The notes below the pieces were generated by a model. That model was not told the origin of the DNA and ran no database searches. It saw only the letters and a list, made by a program, of their open reading frames with translations. A DNA stretch of 25,877 bases from Micropruina sp. (GTDB taxonomy: Bacteria > Actinomycetota > Actinomycetes > Propionibacteriales > Propionibacteriaceae), in the NCBI GenBank assembly GCA_016716635.1, contig JADJVZ010000002.1, positions 1 through 25,877 of the forward strand. The letters run 5' to 3'. Positions 9,997 through 17,037 of this stretch are shown in pieces. The translations under genes and the position numbers were made by a program. The first letter of the stretch is position 1. Each line of letters begins with the position of its first letter.

Positions 9997-10194
9997 TTAC
10001 GGTCGCTTCCGGCCTTCGATCCGAGCTAAGAGATCCGCGAGGACCTGCTCGGCGAACCGGTGATCTTCCTCCGTCGGACGTGAGACGTCCCGGGCGCGCA
10101 TGGCGCGGTTCGGCGTCAGCAGGCCGGAGGTGCCATCGCGTCCTGCGGGACGTTCGCCGTCACCCGGACGCTCACTCGGACCCATGACGGCCAC
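9997..10194 (-). CDS. small hypothetical protein
   Basis: 65 aa from GTG 10194, or 62 aa from ATG 10185, which has AGGGGTGG at suitable distance and may be the better start. The N-terminus is low-complexity and polar. The C-terminal half, SRPTEEDHRFAEQVLADLL followed by ARIEGRKRP, looks like a folded amphipathic helix. Lies 22 bp upstream of the membrane-protein operon on the same strand and divergent from the 820-aa gene. No family recognised. Confidence 0.5.
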   Translation of the reverse strand: MAVMGPSERPGDGERPAGRDGTSGLLTPNRAMRARDVSRPTEEDHRFAEQVLADLLARIEGRKRP

Positions 10195-10271
10195 CCCTAC
10201 GCTCTGCCCTCAGTGGTGAGACCCGATCTGGATAGGGTGCCATCACAAATCGCATCGACGGAGGGGCAGGG

Positions 10272-12734
10272 GTGGCTGGTTCCTACGCGCCCGAGCTGTG
10301 GCAGCGGGACACCCTCGATTTCCCGCCTGCTTCGACGCTGGTCGTCCGAGAGGATGACGGTCGCCTGCGTTCCGTCCGCTGGCGCCCGGGCGACGACGTG
10401 CGTCCGGGAGAGGTGCTGAGTGTGGTTCCCCGGTTGGCAGTCAGGTGGCATGGGTGGTGGCTTGTTGCGGCCCCCGTGGGGCCGGGGCACTACGCGGTGG
10501 TTCCCTGGCAGGACTGGTCGGGCCCGGTGCGCCCGCTGCCGGAGGACGCCGCCTCCGAACTTGGGTTCGGCCCGACCGGGTTCTTTCGTCCGCCGACCTT
10601 GACCCTGCGTCGTGCGGAAGCCGAGGGAGTGCGGGTGCGGCTCGTGGGGGGAGACCCGCGGTCCGCGGACGACCCGGCCCTCGAACTGGCCGTGGGGGAG
10701 GATCTGGAGACTTTGACGGCCTACACCGAGCAGTTGGCAAGGCTGGTGGGCATGGCCACGCCGCCGCCGGAGCCGTGGCCAACGGGCGGCCCGGAATCGC
10801 CCTCCACCTGGCCCACCAAGCGGGCAGAGTTTCTTCTCGGGCCGACCGCTGATTGGCGTCCGCTTGGCTCGGTCACCTGGGGACTGAACCGCGCCGGGGA
10901 CCTGTTTCCGAACCCCGACCTCACCGATGACTCGCTGGTCGCCGCGTTTATGCCCCGGCTTGCCGTGCGGCGGACCCGATGGTCTGACCGGTGGCTGGTG
11001 GCGGTGGCCGAAGCCCCCGATCGTTACACGCTCTTGCCGTTGGAAGACGCGCCGCTCCAAGCGGTGGTGGTTCCCACCGGGGAGGCCAGTGAACTCGGGG
11101 TCTGGTTCGACGCTCGTGAGGGGTGGGTGTTGTCGGGCGGACCTCGGCGGGTCGACTGCCCGCACGTGCGGGTGAGGTTGGTCCCGGCGCTGCCTTGGAT
11201 GGAGTCGGTCACTCTTGATTTGGAGTCGGGGCAGGATCTCGGGGATGTCTTTGCCGACCCAGATCGGATCCGCCACGCCCTGAAGGGCTCCGCCGAAGCT
11301 AAATCCTGGTGGCGGGCCCCCCGTCCGCGGCAACCAGTGTTCTCCCCGCCGGTGCTCGGTCCCGGCGCCGTCCGGCTTCGCCAGGTTCTCACCCACGCGG
11401 TCGTCCGGCGCATGCTCGACGACCAGGACCTTGAAAACTTCAGCGCCCACACCATCCAGGGTTTCGTGACCCGGAGCGACGACTCGGCCCACGTCACGCA
11501 GGTCGATGTGCTTCGGCGGATGCTCGGACCCCGGCATCAGAGCGCGGACGGGAACGTCCATGAGGAGGCGGGGGATGATCCGCTGTGGTTGCTCGATGGG
11601 GAGATTCCGGCGGCTTTCCAAGATCGGGTGATCTCCTCTGAGTCGTCCCGGGTCGGTGCGGCCGCCGATGGGGGACCTCGGTTCGCCGCGCCCTGGACGG
11701 GCACGGGCTGGACCGCCGGGGAGCCGCCCTTGCGCGAGTTCGTGGTGGAGCCCTCGCCGCTCCTCGCCGGTGCGACCCTGACCCGCCTGGACGTCGACGA
11801 GGGGGTCCAACTGCTGGGGGTGTTGGAGCTCAACGAAACCGGGGCGTTGGGGTGGCGGTCGCCGAAAGAGCCGCACCCTCCGCGTCAGCACTCCCTGGTC
11901 GCGGCGAAGACGCCCTGGGTCTACCTCGACGCCCGTGGGTGGTGGGCGGCCGTCCCGGTGGCGCACGGCGTCGTCGGCGTGCGGGCCTGCGACCAGCGAG
12001 CCCTGCGGCTGAGACTCCCTGGCGTTGAGGCGAGGGTGACCTCCCGAGGTGGGGCTTGGGCCCTGGTGGGGCTCGCGCAATGGCTTCATCGATGGCAGCG
12101 CACGTGGCAGCAGGCCCGCGACCTTCCATGGGTCCAGTTTCGGGCGGCGCCGGAGCTCGACGGAACCATTGGCTTGGGCTTGGTTCGTGTGGGTCGGGTC
12201 GTGCAGTCCGGGTGCGGCTGGGGGGTCGCCGATGGGTCGCAACAACTCGGCCTTTGGGGGTGGACGAACCACCCCCAAAGCACCTCGCCGACGGTGGAGA
12301 TACTGCCCCGTTCCTCACAGGAGGATGTCCAGGACCTATCGACCTTCCCGCTGCCGCGTCCGGACGGGGCGCCGCTTCTGTGGCACACCCATTTCCGGCG
12401 GCTGGCGTCGGGAGCGATCGTCGCCGTGACAGCCGATGGTGGTGGGCTCTGGGCCGATGTGCCCGACGCCAGTGCCGCCGACATCATGTATCCCGGCCAC
12501 GGTGGGCTGCGGGCGGCTGACGGCCGGGTCGAGGTTGACGTGGCCCGCCTGGTGGGGCAGGACGTCCGGGTCGAGACGCTCGCGGAGCGGGACGGCGTTC
12601 CGGGGCGCGTGATCGGGGAGCATGGGAAGCGGTTGCGATGGCACCCGGAGGGCGATCCGAGCCAGGAGGCGCTGGTGTCGGCGGTTAACCTGCGGGGATT
12701 GCGCGACGTGGTGATGAACGGTGGTGCCGCATGA
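10272..12734 (+). CDS. 820-aa hypothetical protein
   Basis: Long clean ORF from GTG 10272 with a purine-rich AGGGGCAGGG just upstream. No signal peptide, no transmembrane helix, few cysteines, Trp-rich (WHGWWLVAAP, RGWWAAVPV, WGWTNHP). Two parts look internally related: RLAVRWHGWWLVAAPVGPGH (about residues 54-73) and RLAVRRTRWSDRWLVAVAEA (about 234-253), both followed by Y-x-V/L-x-P and later ASELG, so the protein contains at least two copies of a roughly 180-residue module. Stop overlaps the next ORF as ATGA. Function unknown. A 693-aa ORF on the opposite strand is a GC-bias shadow. Confidence 0.8.
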   Translation: MAGSYAPELWQRDTLDFPPASTLVVREDDGRLRSVRWRPGDDVRPGEVLSVVPRLAVRWHGWWLVAAPVGPGHYAVVPWQDWSGPVRPLPEDAASELGFGPTGFFRPPTLTLRRAEAEGVRVRLVGGDPRSADDPALELAVGEDLETLTAYTEQLARLVGMATPPPEPWPTGGPESPSTWPTKRAEFLLGPTADWRPLGSVTWGLNRAGDLFPNPDLTDDSLVAAFMPRLAVRRTRWSDRWLVAVAEAPDRYTLLPLEDAPLQAVVVPTGEASELGVWFDAREGWVLSGGPRRVDCPHVRVRLVPALPWMESVTLDLESGQDLGDVFADPDRIRHALKGSAEAKSWWRAPRPRQPVFSPPVLGPGAVRLRQVLTHAVVRRMLDDQDLENFSAHTIQGFVTRSDDSAHVTQVDVLRRMLGPRHQSADGNVHEEAGDDPLWLLDGEIPAAFQDRVISSESSRVGAAADGGPRFAAPWTGTGWTAGEPPLREFVVEPSPLLAGATLTRLDVDEGVQLLGVLELNETGALGWRSPKEPHPPRQHSLVAAKTPWVYLDARGWWAAVPVAHGVVGVRACDQRALRLRLPGVEARVTSRGGAWALVGLAQWLHRWQRTWQQARDLPWVQFRAAPELDGTIGLGLVRVGRVVQSGCGWGVADGSQQLGLWGWTNHPQSTSPTVEILPRSSQEDVQDLSTFPLPRPDGAPLLWHTHFRRLASGAIVAVTADGGGLWADVPDASAADIMYPGHGGLRAADGRVEVDVARLVGQDVRVETLAERDGVPGRVIGEHGKRLRWHPEGDPSQEALVSAVNLRGLRDVVMNGGAA

Positions 12735-12997
12735 CGAACCCCTGGGGACTCCCCGTCCCCGAATCTGACGAGACTCCCGACCACGAACCGCCCAAGCCGG
12801 ATCGCGTGCCGTGGTGGTACTGGGTCGGCATGGGCCTGGCGGTGGTGGCTGGGGTTGCCGTCTTGGGTGGGTCCATCTTTGGTGACATCGGGCGAACCAC
12901 GGCGAGGTCGAAGTTGGTCTTTGCCGCGATCGTCACGGTGGTGGTGGCCGGCATCGTTCACGCGGTGTACAGCTGGGCCGGGCGGCGTCGCCGCTAG
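12731..12997 (+). CDS. small membrane protein
   Basis: 88 aa. Acidic, Pro-rich N-terminus, then two hydrophobic segments at about residues 28-49 and 62-80, ending in an Arg-rich tail (GRRRR) that predicts a cytoplasmic C-terminus. Translationally coupled to the 820-aa gene by ATGA. Ends 32 bp before the glycosylase gene on the same strand. No family recognised; probably functions with the 820-aa protein. Confidence 0.7.
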   Translation: MTNPWGLPVPESDETPDHEPPKPDRVPWWYWVGMGLAVVAGVAVLGGSIFGDIGRTTARSKLVFAAIVTVVVAGIVHAVYSWAGRRRR

Positions 12998-13029
12998 ACT
13001 CGCCGCACTCGCAGCAAGGGGAGGCAACT

Positions 13030-13848
13030 ATGCCCGAGGGCCACGTGACGCACCGCATCGCGCGCGATGTGACGGCGGCGTTCGGCGGACGACCGGTGCG
13101 CGTGGCCAGCCCGCAAGGACGCTTCGCCGACTCGGCCGCGTTGCTCAACGGCACTGTGTTGCTGCAGGGTGAGGCCGCCGGAAAGCATCTGTTCTTCGAC
13201 TTTGACAACGCCTTGTTCATCAACATCCACCTGGGCCTGATCGGCAAGGTGCGGTTCTTCGATCCGTCCGACCCCATCGCCTCCCCGGAGACCCTGCGGC
13301 TGCGGGTCTGGGACGACACGACGGCCCTCGAACTACGCGGGGCCACGTTGTGTCGGCTCATCGGCGCCGAGGAACGCGACGGCATTCTCGCCCGGTTGGG
13401 GCCTGATCCGCTGCGCGCGGACGCCGATCCGGAGAAGGCGTGGGCGCGCATCCACAAGAGCGATCGGACCATCGCCTCCTTGCTGATGGATCAGGCCGTC
13501 CTCGCGGGGGTCGGGAACATCTATCGGGCCGAGGTGCTGTACCGGCACCGGTTGTCGCCGTTCACGCCCGGTTCGAAGCTGAAACACAGCACGTGGCTGG
13601 CGATGTGGCGTGACCTCGTCGAGCTGATGCCCGTCGCCGTCGATACCTTGCGCATCGACACCGTCCGTGACGAGCACTCGCCGGAGGCCACCGGACGCGA
13701 GCCTCGCGTCGACCGACATGGCGGCGAGGTGTACGTCTATCGGCGGGCCGGCGCCCCCTGCCACGTGTGCGGGCGCGAGGTGCGCACCCAGGAGTATGAG
13801 GGACGCAACCTCTATTGGTGCCCCACCTGCCAAAGGCGTCGCTCGTGA
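13030..13848 (+). CDS. Fpg/Nei family DNA glycosylase / AP lyase
   Basis: Base-excision repair enzyme, 272 aa, the usual family length. Starts MPEGH: Pro1 after Met removal is the catalytic nucleophile and Glu2 the catalytic acid. The H2TH region is visible at LLMDQAVLAGVGNIYRAEVL (about 154-173). The C-terminal zinc finger has CHVC (about 248-251) and CPTC (about 265-268). The MPEGH start and overall sequence are closest to the actinobacterial Nei (endonuclease VIII) branch that acts on oxidised pyrimidines, although Fpg-type specificity is possible. GGGGAGG precedes the ATG. Coupled to the next gene by GTGA. Neighbour of the DsbA and pepN homologues in mycobacteria. Confidence 0.93.
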   Translation: MPEGHVTHRIARDVTAAFGGRPVRVASPQGRFADSAALLNGTVLLQGEAAGKHLFFDFDNALFINIHLGLIGKVRFFDPSDPIASPETLRLRVWDDTTALELRGATLCRLIGAEERDGILARLGPDPLRADADPEKAWARIHKSDRTIASLLMDQAVLAGVGNIYRAEVLYRHRLSPFTPGSKLKHSTWLAMWRDLVELMPVAVDTLRIDTVRDEHSPEATGREPRVDRHGGEVYVYRRAGAPCHVCGREVRTQEYEGRNLYWCPTCQRRRS

Positions 13849-15284
13849 TCGACTGGCAGGATTTTCAGCTCAGTTGGTCCCCGGACGGGGAGATCCTCAC
13901 CATCGCTCGGTTCGGCGTCCGCTGGGCCACCCTGACGCTGGGGGACGTGACACCGACCGCGCCTGCCGAATTGGACGCCGACGAGGCGCGTCACCAGTTG
14001 ACCCGCGGCGCCGTGACCGTCGAAACCCGCTCGACCTTCGGACGCGCGTGGGACTTGCGGATCATGGCGGCGCACGCCGAACCCGAGCCCGTGGCACTGC
14101 CGCCCCTGTCGTGGGCCATCGACTGCGCCGCTGGCCACGTCGCGTGGGCTTGGGGTACGGGCGCCCACGGGTTGTTCACCCTGGCGCCCGCTGATCGCGC
14201 CGGACCGGTGCTGGCGTTCACGCTCCGCGCGGGCTACCTCGGATTCGTCGGTGGCGACGCGCACCCGGCGCTCCCGGGGCTGGGAGATGCGCCTCCGGAG
14301 CCGACGCTGATGTTCGCGCCTCCGGGCTTCCAGCTGGCTCCCGGTCGTCGCTGGGTGTCGCGGGTCGAGGCGTCCGTCCATCCGCACGTGGACGCCGTTC
14401 GCGCTCTCACGCCGGGCTGGCTCGTCCCGTTGCACGCCGAGGCGGGCGAGACGCTCTCGCTCACCCTGCCCGATGTGGGTTTCGTGCCGGGACCGGGCGT
14501 GCGGTTGTACACCGAAGAATCCGAGACGCTGATCGACGGCGATGCCGGGTTGCGGCAGCTGGACCTGAACGAGGCGCGCGGTGTCACGCACCTTGAGGTG
14601 TCGTGGGCGCCGCGTGCGCAGGATGTGCTGGCCACGCTCGCCGGGTACGCGGTGGCGTCGGGGCGGCCGCCGTCGGCCGCGGCCGCGTTCGTGGTGGCGG
14701 AGGCGATGGCCGCGCAGGTGGTCGCGGATCCGCAGGCGGCCGATGACTATCTGGAGGCCTTCGACGGGGATCCCGAGCGGGCGATCTTCAGTGCCGCCGC
14801 GTTGGCCTCGGAGGCCGTGCGCACCGGACGTCCGTCCCGGCTGCACCACGCCCGGGCGCTGCTGCGCCAGGCGCCCGCCGGGCTTGGCTTTGGTCGCGCG
14901 GCGATGCGGACGTGGCTGGCCGGGATCTCCCTCGGTGAGGACTGGGAGGGACTCGTGGACGCCTTCGCCCGCCAGGGCGAGAATCCGCTGGCCCAGCTCG
15001 AGCTGTCGCTGGTGGGCTACCGCAGCGCCGAATCGGGCATTCCGGCGCTGTCGGGAGTCATCAATCGCCTGGGCGGCACCCTGCCCGGTCTTCCCGTGGG
15101 CCTCGACGATGTGGCCGCCGCCTCCCTCGTCGGGCTACTCGATCTGTGCCCCGACGAATGGTCAGTCTCCCAGCGCGCTGGCGCCTGCGCGGACAAGACC
15201 CGGCGGCGCCTACGAGCGTCCGTCGTCAATCGTCCGGAGCTCGGCCTGGACGTGATGGCCTGGCTACTGCTCGGCGTCCGATAG
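13845..15284 (+). CDS. 479-aa hypothetical protein
   Basis: Start GTG 13845 overlaps the glycosylase stop. Begins VIDWQDFQLSWSPDGEILTI. The N-terminal ~270 residues look all-beta (alternating hydrophobics, many Gly/Pro turns). From about 275 onward the sequence is Ala/Leu-rich and helical, like a tandem-helix repeat domain (ALASEAVRTGRPSRLHHARA and similar). No signal peptide or membrane segment. Not recognised. Tight coupling to a repair glycosylase is notable but is not evidence of a repair role. Its TAG stop is part of the probable tRNA promoter. Confidence 0.75.
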   Translation: MIDWQDFQLSWSPDGEILTIARFGVRWATLTLGDVTPTAPAELDADEARHQLTRGAVTVETRSTFGRAWDLRIMAAHAEPEPVALPPLSWAIDCAAGHVAWAWGTGAHGLFTLAPADRAGPVLAFTLRAGYLGFVGGDAHPALPGLGDAPPEPTLMFAPPGFQLAPGRRWVSRVEASVHPHVDAVRALTPGWLVPLHAEAGETLSLTLPDVGFVPGPGVRLYTEESETLIDGDAGLRQLDLNEARGVTHLEVSWAPRAQDVLATLAGYAVASGRPPSAAAAFVVAEAMAAQVVADPQAADDYLEAFDGDPERAIFSAAALASEAVRTGRPSRLHHARALLRQAPAGLGFGRAAMRTWLAGISLGEDWEGLVDAFARQGENPLAQLELSLVGYRSAESGIPALSGVINRLGGTLPGLPVGLDDVAAASLVGLLDLCPDEWSVSQRAGACADKTRRRLRASVVNRPELGLDVMAWLLLGVR

Positions 15285-15287
15285 AAT
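15282..15287 (+). promoter_or_regulatory. candidate -10 of tRNA-Pro (TAGAAT)
   Basis: TAGAAT shares its TAG with the stop codon of the preceding gene and ends 11 nt before the tRNA 5' end, a normal distance for a stable-RNA promoter. The -35 is weak; CTGGCT-like bases lie 15-17 bp upstream. Confidence 0.45.
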
Positions 15288-15298
15288 CACCGAGGTCG

Positions 15299-15371
15299 CG
15301 GGGCGTAGCGTAGTGGCTAGCGCGCCTGCTTTGGGAGCAGGAGACCGCAGGTTCGAGTCCTGTCGCCCCGA
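15299..15371 (+). tRNA. tRNA-Pro (anticodon TGG)
   Basis: 73 nt folding as a cloverleaf. Acceptor CGGGGCG pairs with CGCCCCG plus discriminator A. The D arm holds GGCTAGCGC. Anticodon stem CCTGC/GCAGG encloses loop TTTGGGA with anticodon TGG at 15332-15334. The T arm has CAGG-TTCGAGT-CCTG. CCA is not encoded. The 3' half is covered on the other strand by the end of the RelE-like ORF. Confidence 0.96.
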
Positions 15372-15655
15372 CTGATTGCGCACTGTGGCCCGACTGGATT
15401 CCTACGGTGGACGATGGAGACGACTTCGATGACCAGTCGTTGGTCGACAATGCGGTAAATCACGCGGTATTCCCCTCGCCGGGCGGCGTACAGCGGTGCC
15501 AGCGGCTCGCGTAGCGGCTTCCCGACCCGTCTGGGGTCTTCCCGCAGCGGTCCCACGATGAACTCGAAGGCGGCCGCGGCGACCTTCTCTGGCAGTTCCA
15601 CCTCCAGAGCGCGTCGCGCCGAGCGAGTGAAGACGACCTCGTACGGACCGGGCAT
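15317..15655 (-). CDS. RelE/ParE-superfamily toxin with a C-terminal extension antisense to tRNA-Pro
   Basis: 112 aa. The core matches RelE/YoeB-type mRNA interferases: MPGPYEVVFTRSARRALEVE, PRRVGKPLREPLAPLYAARR, GEYRVIYRIVDQRLVIEVVS, and then IVHRR, where typical members end at 80-90 residues. Here the frame continues for about 28 residues and stops at 15317 inside the tRNA-Pro gene; roughly residues 96-112 are antisense tRNA (RTRTCGLLLPKQ). Start ATG 15655 lies 7 nt behind the antitoxin stop, so the pair is one operon. The extension is probably functionless. Confidence 0.85.
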   Translation of the reverse strand: MPGPYEVVFTRSARRALEVELPEKVAAAAFEFIVGPLREDPRRVGKPLREPLAPLYAARRGEYRVIYRIVDQRLVIEVVSIVHRRNPVGPQCAISRGDRTRTCGLLLPKQAR

Positions 15656-15662
15656 CGAGGGA

Positions 15663-15938
15663 CTACCGGCCGCGCGCAGCCAAGGCTTCCCGGACCTCGT
15701 CAGCAGTACTGGTCTCTCCCGCCTCCAGCTCAGCCAGGCCGACCCGTACCGCTTCCACCTCATCAGGGTTGCTCAGGATGTCGAGGGTCTCCAGTAGCGA
15801 GTCGTAGTCATCCGCCCCCAGGAGTACCGCCACCCGATCACCGTTACGGGTCACGTCGAACCGCTCGTGTGTGGTGACGGCCGACTCCACCAGCTTCGAA
15901 AGGTTCGCCCGAGCTTCAGCCAACGACAGAGTGGCCAT
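15663..15938 (-). CDS. RelB/Phd-YefM-type antitoxin
   Basis: 91 aa. The N-terminus MATLSLAEARANLSKLVESA is a typical Phd/YefM DNA-binding module, followed by FDVTRNGDRVAVLLGADDYD and a helical, acidic C-terminus (NPDEVEAVRVGLAELEAGE) that should wrap the toxin. Length fits the family. Upstream of and co-directional with the RelE-like toxin, the usual antitoxin-first order that permits autoregulation. Confidence 0.9.
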   Translation of the reverse strand: MATLSLAEARANLSKLVESAVTTHERFDVTRNGDRVAVLLGADDYDSLLETLDILSNPDEVEAVRVGLAELEAGETSTADEVREALAARGR

Positions 15939-15942
15939 GTAC

Positions 15943-15973
15943 AGAATTCTAGCGTGCTCGCGATTGTTGTCGA
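15943..15973 (-). promoter_or_regulatory. toxin-antitoxin promoter with short palindrome
   Basis: On the minus strand TCGACA (15968-15973) and TAGAAT (15946-15951) are separated by 16 bp, a good -35/-10 pair, with the antitoxin ATG 7 nt past the -10. The -10 overlaps an 8-bp palindrome AGAATTCT (15943-15950), a plausible antitoxin operator. Confidence 0.5.
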
Positions 15974-16047
15974 TCAGAGGTGCCCTCTTAGGGTCTGGTT
16001 ACGGCTCGCTGGAACTGGTTGTCTGGACCTGAATGAGGAGGCTTCCA

Positions 16048-16911
16048 ATGACTGACGGACCCAAGAAGAATGTCTGGTTCATCACTGGCGCTGGCCGCGG
16101 GCTGGGCATCGACATCGCACAGGCTGCGCTGGCGGCGGGCCATTTCGTTGTCGCAACCGGACGCAACGCCGATCGGGTGCTCACCGCGATCGGGGCCCAC
16201 CACAACCTAAGCGCGGTCGCCCTGGACATCACCGATCCTGGAGCGGCAGAGGCGGCCGCGAGCGCGGCGGTGGCGAGGTTCGGCAGGATCGACGTCCTCG
16301 TCAACAACGCGGGCAACTTCTACGCCGGCTCGTTCGAGACCCTCAGCCCCGACCAGTTCCGCGCCCAGATGGAGACCAACTTCTTCGGCCCCCTCAACGT
16401 GACCCGCGCGATCCTGCCGATCATGCGCAAGCAGCGGAGCGGGCAGGTCATCACGGTCACGTCCACCGCGGGCCTTGTGGCAGGTGCGTTCGTGTCGGCG
16501 TATGCGGCCTCCAAGTTCGCCCTCGAGGGCTGGATGGAATCGCTTCGATTCGATCTGGAGCCCTTCGGGATCCGCACCATGGCCGTCGAGCCTGGCTTCT
16601 TCCGGACGGAACTCCTCGTTGAAGGTTCCTCGACGATCTGGCCCGAGCAGCAGATCGACGACTACGCCGAGCGCACCGCGCAGACCATCGCGGCCTGGCG
16701 AAGCATGAATGGTTTGCAGGACGGCGATCCGCGCAAGCTCGCCGCTGCCCTCGTCGCCCTTTCCGATTCGGGTGAGCTCCCGCTGCGGTTCATCGCGGGT
16801 GCGGACGCCATTGCTGGAATCGAGCAGAACCTCGCCACCATCCAGGCCCAAATCGACGCCACGAGGGGGATGTCCGCTTCCTTGTCGTTCGACGTCTCAG
16901 CCGAGAGGTAG
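16048..16911 (+). CDS. short-chain dehydrogenase/reductase (classical SDR)
   Basis: 287 aa. NAD(P)-dependent oxidoreductase; substrate unknown. Cofactor motif TGAGRGLG near residues 14-21, LDITD around 60, NNAG near 88-91, catalytic Ser in TVTSTAGLVAGAF and Tyr-Lys as YAASK near 155-159. Then EPGFFRTEL as in the clavaldehyde-reductase-like branch that acts on lipophilic or xenobiotic substrates. The ATG at 16048 has GAGGAG 8 bp upstream and is preferred over an upstream ATG at 16033. Monocistronic, between the toxin-antitoxin pair and the regulator. Confidence 0.93.
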   Translation: MTDGPKKNVWFITGAGRGLGIDIAQAALAAGHFVVATGRNADRVLTAIGAHHNLSAVALDITDPGAAEAAASAAVARFGRIDVLVNNAGNFYAGSFETLSPDQFRAQMETNFFGPLNVTRAILPIMRKQRSGQVITVTSTAGLVAGAFVSAYAASKFALEGWMESLRFDLEPFGIRTMAVEPGFFRTELLVEGSSTIWPEQQIDDYAERTAQTIAAWRSMNGLQDGDPRKLAAALVALSDSGELPLRFIAGADAIAGIEQNLATIQAQIDATRGMSASLSFDVSAER

Positions 16912-16966
16912 TCGAGCCGCGGGATCGTCGGAATGATGATGCGGTGCTCGCTGGCGGCAACCGCGT

Positions 16967-16990
16967 CAAACCTACATAGCAGTAGGTTTG
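16967..16990. promoter_or_regulatory. palindromic operator 1
   Basis: Perfect 9-bp inverted repeat CAAACCTAC / GTAGGTTTG around a 6-nt centre. It shares the half-site AAAYCTAC with the second palindrome; the two centres are 42 bp apart, close to four helical turns. Probable binding site for the regulator encoded immediately downstream. Confidence 0.65.
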
Positions 16991-17009
16991 CGAAGAATTC
17001 GGGAGCGTG

Positions 17010-17031
17010 AAATCTACAATGATGTAGATTT
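17010..17031. promoter_or_regulatory. palindromic operator 2
   Basis: Perfect 8-bp inverted repeat AAATCTAC / GTAGATTT around a 6-nt centre, ending 6 bp before the regulator ATG at 17038. It contains TACAAT, a possible -10, so binding here would block transcription or translation of the regulator gene: autoregulation is likely. Confidence 0.65.
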
Positions 17032-17037
17032 GGCATC

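Noticed and set aside
10197..12278. 693-aa minus-strand ORF opposite the 820-aa gene
   Set aside because: Arg/Pro/Gly/His-rich composition without domains; it is the GC-bias shadow of the plus-strand gene, which has coherent start, ribosome-binding site and coupling.
13812..14849. 345-aa minus-strand ORF
   Set aside because: Shadow of the 479-aa plus-strand gene; composition is Arg/Gly-rich and it overlaps the glycosylase end.
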